Shown here piece by piece: positions 15,155 to 17,369 of a stretch of DNA of 17,369 nt. Positions within the stretch are counted from its first letter, which is position 1. Each line of letters opens with the position of its first letter. A program made the position numbers and the translations under genes. The notes below the pieces were generated by a model. That model saw only the letters and a program-made list of their open reading frames with translations. It had not been told where the DNA came from and did no database searches. Source of the stretch: Treponema sp. (lineage in GTDB: Bacteria; Spirochaetota; Spirochaetia; Treponematales; Breznakiellaceae); NCBI GenBank assembly GCA_031263265.1, contig JAISGE010000032.1:1-17369 (forward strand). The letters are read 5' to 3'.

Positions 15155-15826
15155 TCAAGGCTCCTGTACCGGGGACAGCGGCTTCTGCGCTGCCTTATGC
15201 TGGGTCTTCATCATGACGCAGAACAAGGCATACCCTGAGGATATATCTTCCTTTTGGACCACCACGGTGTCGGGGACCTTTAATTTCACATTGGTAAAAT
15301 TCCAGATTCCTTCAATTCCGGCTTTGATAAGGATTTCGGTGATCCCTTGGGCAGAACCGGAAGGAACCGTAAGAAGCGCGGTTTTTACCCCCAGGGTAAG
15401 GATCGTGCTTTTCATAAGCTCTACCGCAAAAACCGGCACTTCGTGGATCCGGGAACCGATTTTTTCAGGGTTCACATCAAAGGCGGCGACCACTCGAAAC
15501 CCGTGGCGTTGTAATTCCTGGTATCCCAAGAGCGCGGTTCCCAAGTTCCCTGCCCCTACCAGGACTGCCTCCCGGATGGTATCCCAACCCAGAAACCGTT
15601 CGATGGCGTTAATCAGCGGTACTACCGGGTATCCTTTTTTCGGTTTGCCTATGATACGGGTAATACTCAGATCTTTGCGGACTTGGATAGGCTCAAGGTT
15701 CAATTCCTTGGCAATAAAGGTGCCTGAGATATAGTAACTCCCTTTCCGCTGGGCTTGCCGGATAATATGCAGGTACGAAGGAAGCCGGCGAACCGAGGGA
15801 ACGGCAGCTATTTTTTGCGTTGCCAT
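15155..15826 (-). CDS. rex: Redox-sensing transcriptional repressor Rex
   Basis: Rex is a dimeric repressor that senses the NADH/NAD+ ratio and releases DNA when NADH is high, usually controlling fermentation and respiration genes. The 223 residues show the N-terminal winged helix (VRRLPSYLHIIRQAQRKG, 12-29, and IQVRKDLS, 47-54), the Rossmann motif VGAGNLGTALLGY (90-102), FDVNPEKIG (116-124) and the C-terminal IWNFTNVKLKVPDTVVV (174-190). The wing region reads RIIGKPKKGYPV rather than the more common YFGxFGxxGxGY type, and NFTNV replaces the common NF(T/A)PV, so this is a divergent subgroup whose operator may differ. The ATG at 15826 fits the family start but has no clear ribosome binding site. 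It heads the minus-strand rex-RlmK pair and faces uxaE across 116 bp; I found no classical Rex box there. Confidence 0.95.
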   Translation of the reverse strand: MATQKIAAVPSVRRLPSYLHIIRQAQRKGSYYISGTFIAKELNLEPIQVRKDLSITRIIGKPKKGYPVVPLINAIERFLGWDTIREAVLVGAGNLGTALLGYQELQRHGFRVVAAFDVNPEKIGSRIHEVPVFAVELMKSTILTLGVKTALLTVPSGSAQGITEILIKAGIEGIWNFTNVKLKVPDTVVVQKEDISSGYALFCVMMKTQHKAAQKPLSPVQEP

Positions 15827-15837
15827 AGCAAGGTAAA

Positions 15838-15866
15838 CGATAAAATTAAATCAATAAAAAAAACAA
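15838..15866 (-). promoter_or_regulatory. Possible rex promoter
   Basis: Read on the minus strand, TTGTTT (15866-15861) and TTATCG (15843-15838) lie 17 bp apart in very AT-rich DNA that includes a run of eight T. The -10 is poor. Transcription would start only a few bases before the rex ATG, in line with its missing ribosome binding site. Confidence 0.2.
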
Positions 15867-15942
15867 GGGGTAAAAAGCCCTGCAAACTCCTATGCAACTT
15901 TTTTGAAAATATATGCTAGAGTGATACCCATAAGGAGTAAGT

Positions 15943-17369
15943 ATGGACTATTTAGGATTCGATGCGTATGAAAAATCCATCCAAACAACCGGATCATCTG
16001 TCGTATTTATGGCCCGTGAAGTGGACGAAACCGTTATTATTTGCGCTCCTCAGGAAGCAGGCGGTACATCAGATTTTTCTATAGCCCTGGGATTTACGGG
16101 CCAGGATCTAGGAGGCGGACGGCTCCGGGTTCCCCTGACCCATGAAAATGCCGAGGTTTTACGGAAACGCTTTCCCTTTACCGCGCCGGTTCGGGGCCTC
16201 ACGCGGGATCGGAGTTTCGGGGTGGGAGACCGCCTGGGAATCGCCACCCCAGGACATATCCGGGTCTTCGAGGCCTGCGACGTATTCCCGTTTTTTGCCC
16301 AACAATCGATTCGGGAATTGAACCTTACTGGCAGGACCTACGAGGATGTATTGGATGCAGTGAGTTTTGCGGTGTTCCGGGAGGGGTTCACCAAAGGATT
16401 CGGCGCTGATGGGGATCATCTGAAGACCGTTGAAGACGTGGAGTATGCCCTATCCCTGGGTTTTTCCATGATTACCCTGGATTGCTCGGATTACATCAAA
16501 TCAGGAACCGCAGAACCGGCCTTGCCCCTCTCTCAAGCCTATCGGGACAAATACCTCAAGCAGCCCTTTAGCCTTGGAGAAGGGATCACCCTCTCCTTTA
16601 CTGAACAGGAATTGCAGCAAAGCATTACCGTGTACGGGGATGCCATTGGGTTTGCCCGGGATATGTACACCCGTTTTTTTCAGCATAGCCAGTATGAAGC
16701 GGATTTTGAGATTTCCATTGATGAAACCGCCACCCCTACCACGCCCTTACAACACTTCTTTGTTGCCCGGGAACTGAGAGATGCAGGGGTTGCCTTTGCC
16801 ACCCTGGCTCCCCGGTTCTGCGGCTCCTTTCAAAAGGGCATTGATTACCGCGGTGATGTGGCCCAGTTTGAAGCGGACATGCAGGTCCATGGGGTTATTG
16901 CCCGGTATTTTGGCTATAAGCTGAGTATTCATTCCGGTTCTGATAAGTTCAGGGTATTTCCCAGCATAAGCCGGGAAACCCGGGGGGTTTTTCATGTCAA
17001 GACGGCCGGTACTAACTGGCTTGAAGCCATGCGGGTAGTTGCCCTGGTGGATCCCTCCCTCTACCGGGAGATTCACCATTACGCGCTTTCTGTTTTTGGA
17101 GAGGCTGCCGCATACTACCATGTTACCCCGGATTTGACCCGGATCCCTGAGGTGGATGCCCTTAACGATGAGGAGGTACCGGGACTTTTGGATGATGAAG
17201 ATGCCCGGCAACTCATCCATATAAGCTATGGCCTTATCCTGAATAAAAAGAACCCTGACGGGACCTCTACCTTTAAAGACCGGCTGTATCGGCTCTGGAA
17301 AGACCATGAAGAGCTGTACGCAGAGAAACTGGCAAGCCATATCAGGAAGCATTTGACCCTGCTTGGCGT
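15943..17369 (+). CDS. uxaE: Tagaturonate/fructuronate epimerase UxaE (3' end cut by window)
   Basis: UxaE, characterised in Thermotoga maritima, interconverts D-tagaturonate and D-fructuronate and so joins galacturonate and glucuronate breakdown. The 475 codons present follow the family throughout: DRSFGVGDRLGIATPGH (about 89-105), FPFFAQQSIREL, GFTKGFGADGDHLKT, MITLDCSDY, the central DFEISIDETATPTTPLQHFF, IDYRGDVAQFE, KLSIHSGSDKFRVFP, GVFHVKTAGTNW and the late ARQLIHISYG. The family usually ends just after HIKRHxxLL, and here HIRKHLTLL lies at the very edge, so only a few residues should be missing. The ATG at 15943 has AAGGAG five bases upstream. The gene implies pectin or glucuronate use, sensible for a gut spirochaete. 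It is transcribed away from rex; control by Rex is possible but unsupported by a visible operator. Confidence 0.93.
   Translation, partial: MDYLGFDAYEKSIQTTGSSVVFMAREVDETVIICAPQEAGGTSDFSIALGFTGQDLGGGRLRVPLTHENAEVLRKRFPFTAPVRGLTRDRSFGVGDRLGIATPGHIRVFEACDVFPFFAQQSIRELNLTGRTYEDVLDAVSFAVFREGFTKGFGADGDHLKTVEDVEYALSLGFSMITLDCSDYIKSGTAEPALPLSQAYRDKYLKQPFSLGEGITLSFTEQELQQSITVYGDAIGFARDMYTRFFQHSQYEADFEISIDETATPTTPLQHFFVARELRDAGVAFATLAPRFCGSFQKGIDYRGDVAQFEADMQVHGVIARYFGYKLSIHSGSDKFRVFPSISRETRGVFHVKTAGTNWLEAMRVVALVDPSLYREIHHYALSVFGEAAAYYHVTPDLTRIPEVDALNDEEVPGLLDDEDARQLIHISYGLILNKKNPDGTSTFKDRLYRLWKDHEELYAEKLASHIRKHLTLLG

Noticed and set aside
14674..15734. Two plus-strand frames (180 and 173 codons) opposite the methyltransferase and rex
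   Set aside because: Both lie antisense to well-identified genes and show no motif of their own.
15827..15942. Rex operator or a shared bidirectional promoter between rex and uxaE
   Set aside because: No inverted repeat close to the known Rex box was found, and no convincing -35/-10 pair for uxaE.
16747..17352. 201-codon minus-strand frame over uxaE
   Set aside because: uxaE is recognised along its whole length on the plus strand; the antisense frame is a shadow.
1..17369. tRNA, rRNA or CRISPR array
   Set aside because: No cloverleaf-like sequence, rRNA segment or short regularly spaced repeat was seen; all regular repeats are FN3-coding and in frame.

Overview
The window looks like chromosomal DNA of a spirochaete, most probably a Treponema of the termite-gut type (near-balanced base composition). 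The reasons are the many lipoproteins with relaxed lipoboxes, the strong AAGGAG ribosome binding sites, and the particular mix of housekeeping genes. The genus call is inference from protein style; no 16S rRNA or other decisive marker lies in the window.

Region 1 (1-11233, + strand) is a block of seven exported-protein genes. It opens with an unusual leader holding a run of 17 C, a 16-bp perfect palindrome, a possible promoter and a terminator-like hairpin. Two lipoproteins follow (218-1396 and 1457-3433) that share a short beta-strand motif; the second also has a propeller-like C-terminal half. Next come a small secreted protein (3469-3927), a probable outer-membrane beta-barrel protein (4058-4717) and three lipoproteins with fibronectin type III (FN3) domains: one FN3 at 4730-5593, eight at 5646-9470, five at 9536-11233. 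The two large FN3 proteins are paralogues that share module types and the same C-terminal domain. The block reads as a cell-surface or adhesion locus built by tandem duplication. No enzyme, secretion machine or known partner is encoded in it, so its function is unknown.

Region 2 (11234-13326, + strand) holds a short transposase-like remnant, mnmE (tRNA U34 modification GTPase) and infA (initiation factor IF-1, GTG start).

Region 3 (13327-15826, - strand) reads, in transcription order, rex (NADH/NAD+-sensing repressor), an RlmK-type rRNA methyltransferase starting at TTG one base after the rex stop, and a glucosaminidase-family lipoprotein likely to act on peptidoglycan. infA and the glucosaminidase gene converge on a hairpin that starts at the infA stop codon. 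Region 4 (15943 to the end, + strand) is uxaE, a tagaturonate/fructuronate epimerase gene divergent from rex and cut by the window edge only a few residues before its expected end.

I saw no tRNA, rRNA, CRISPR array or intact mobile element. No gene-free stretch exceeds 300 bp; the longest (1-217 and 11234-11496) are described in the entries.
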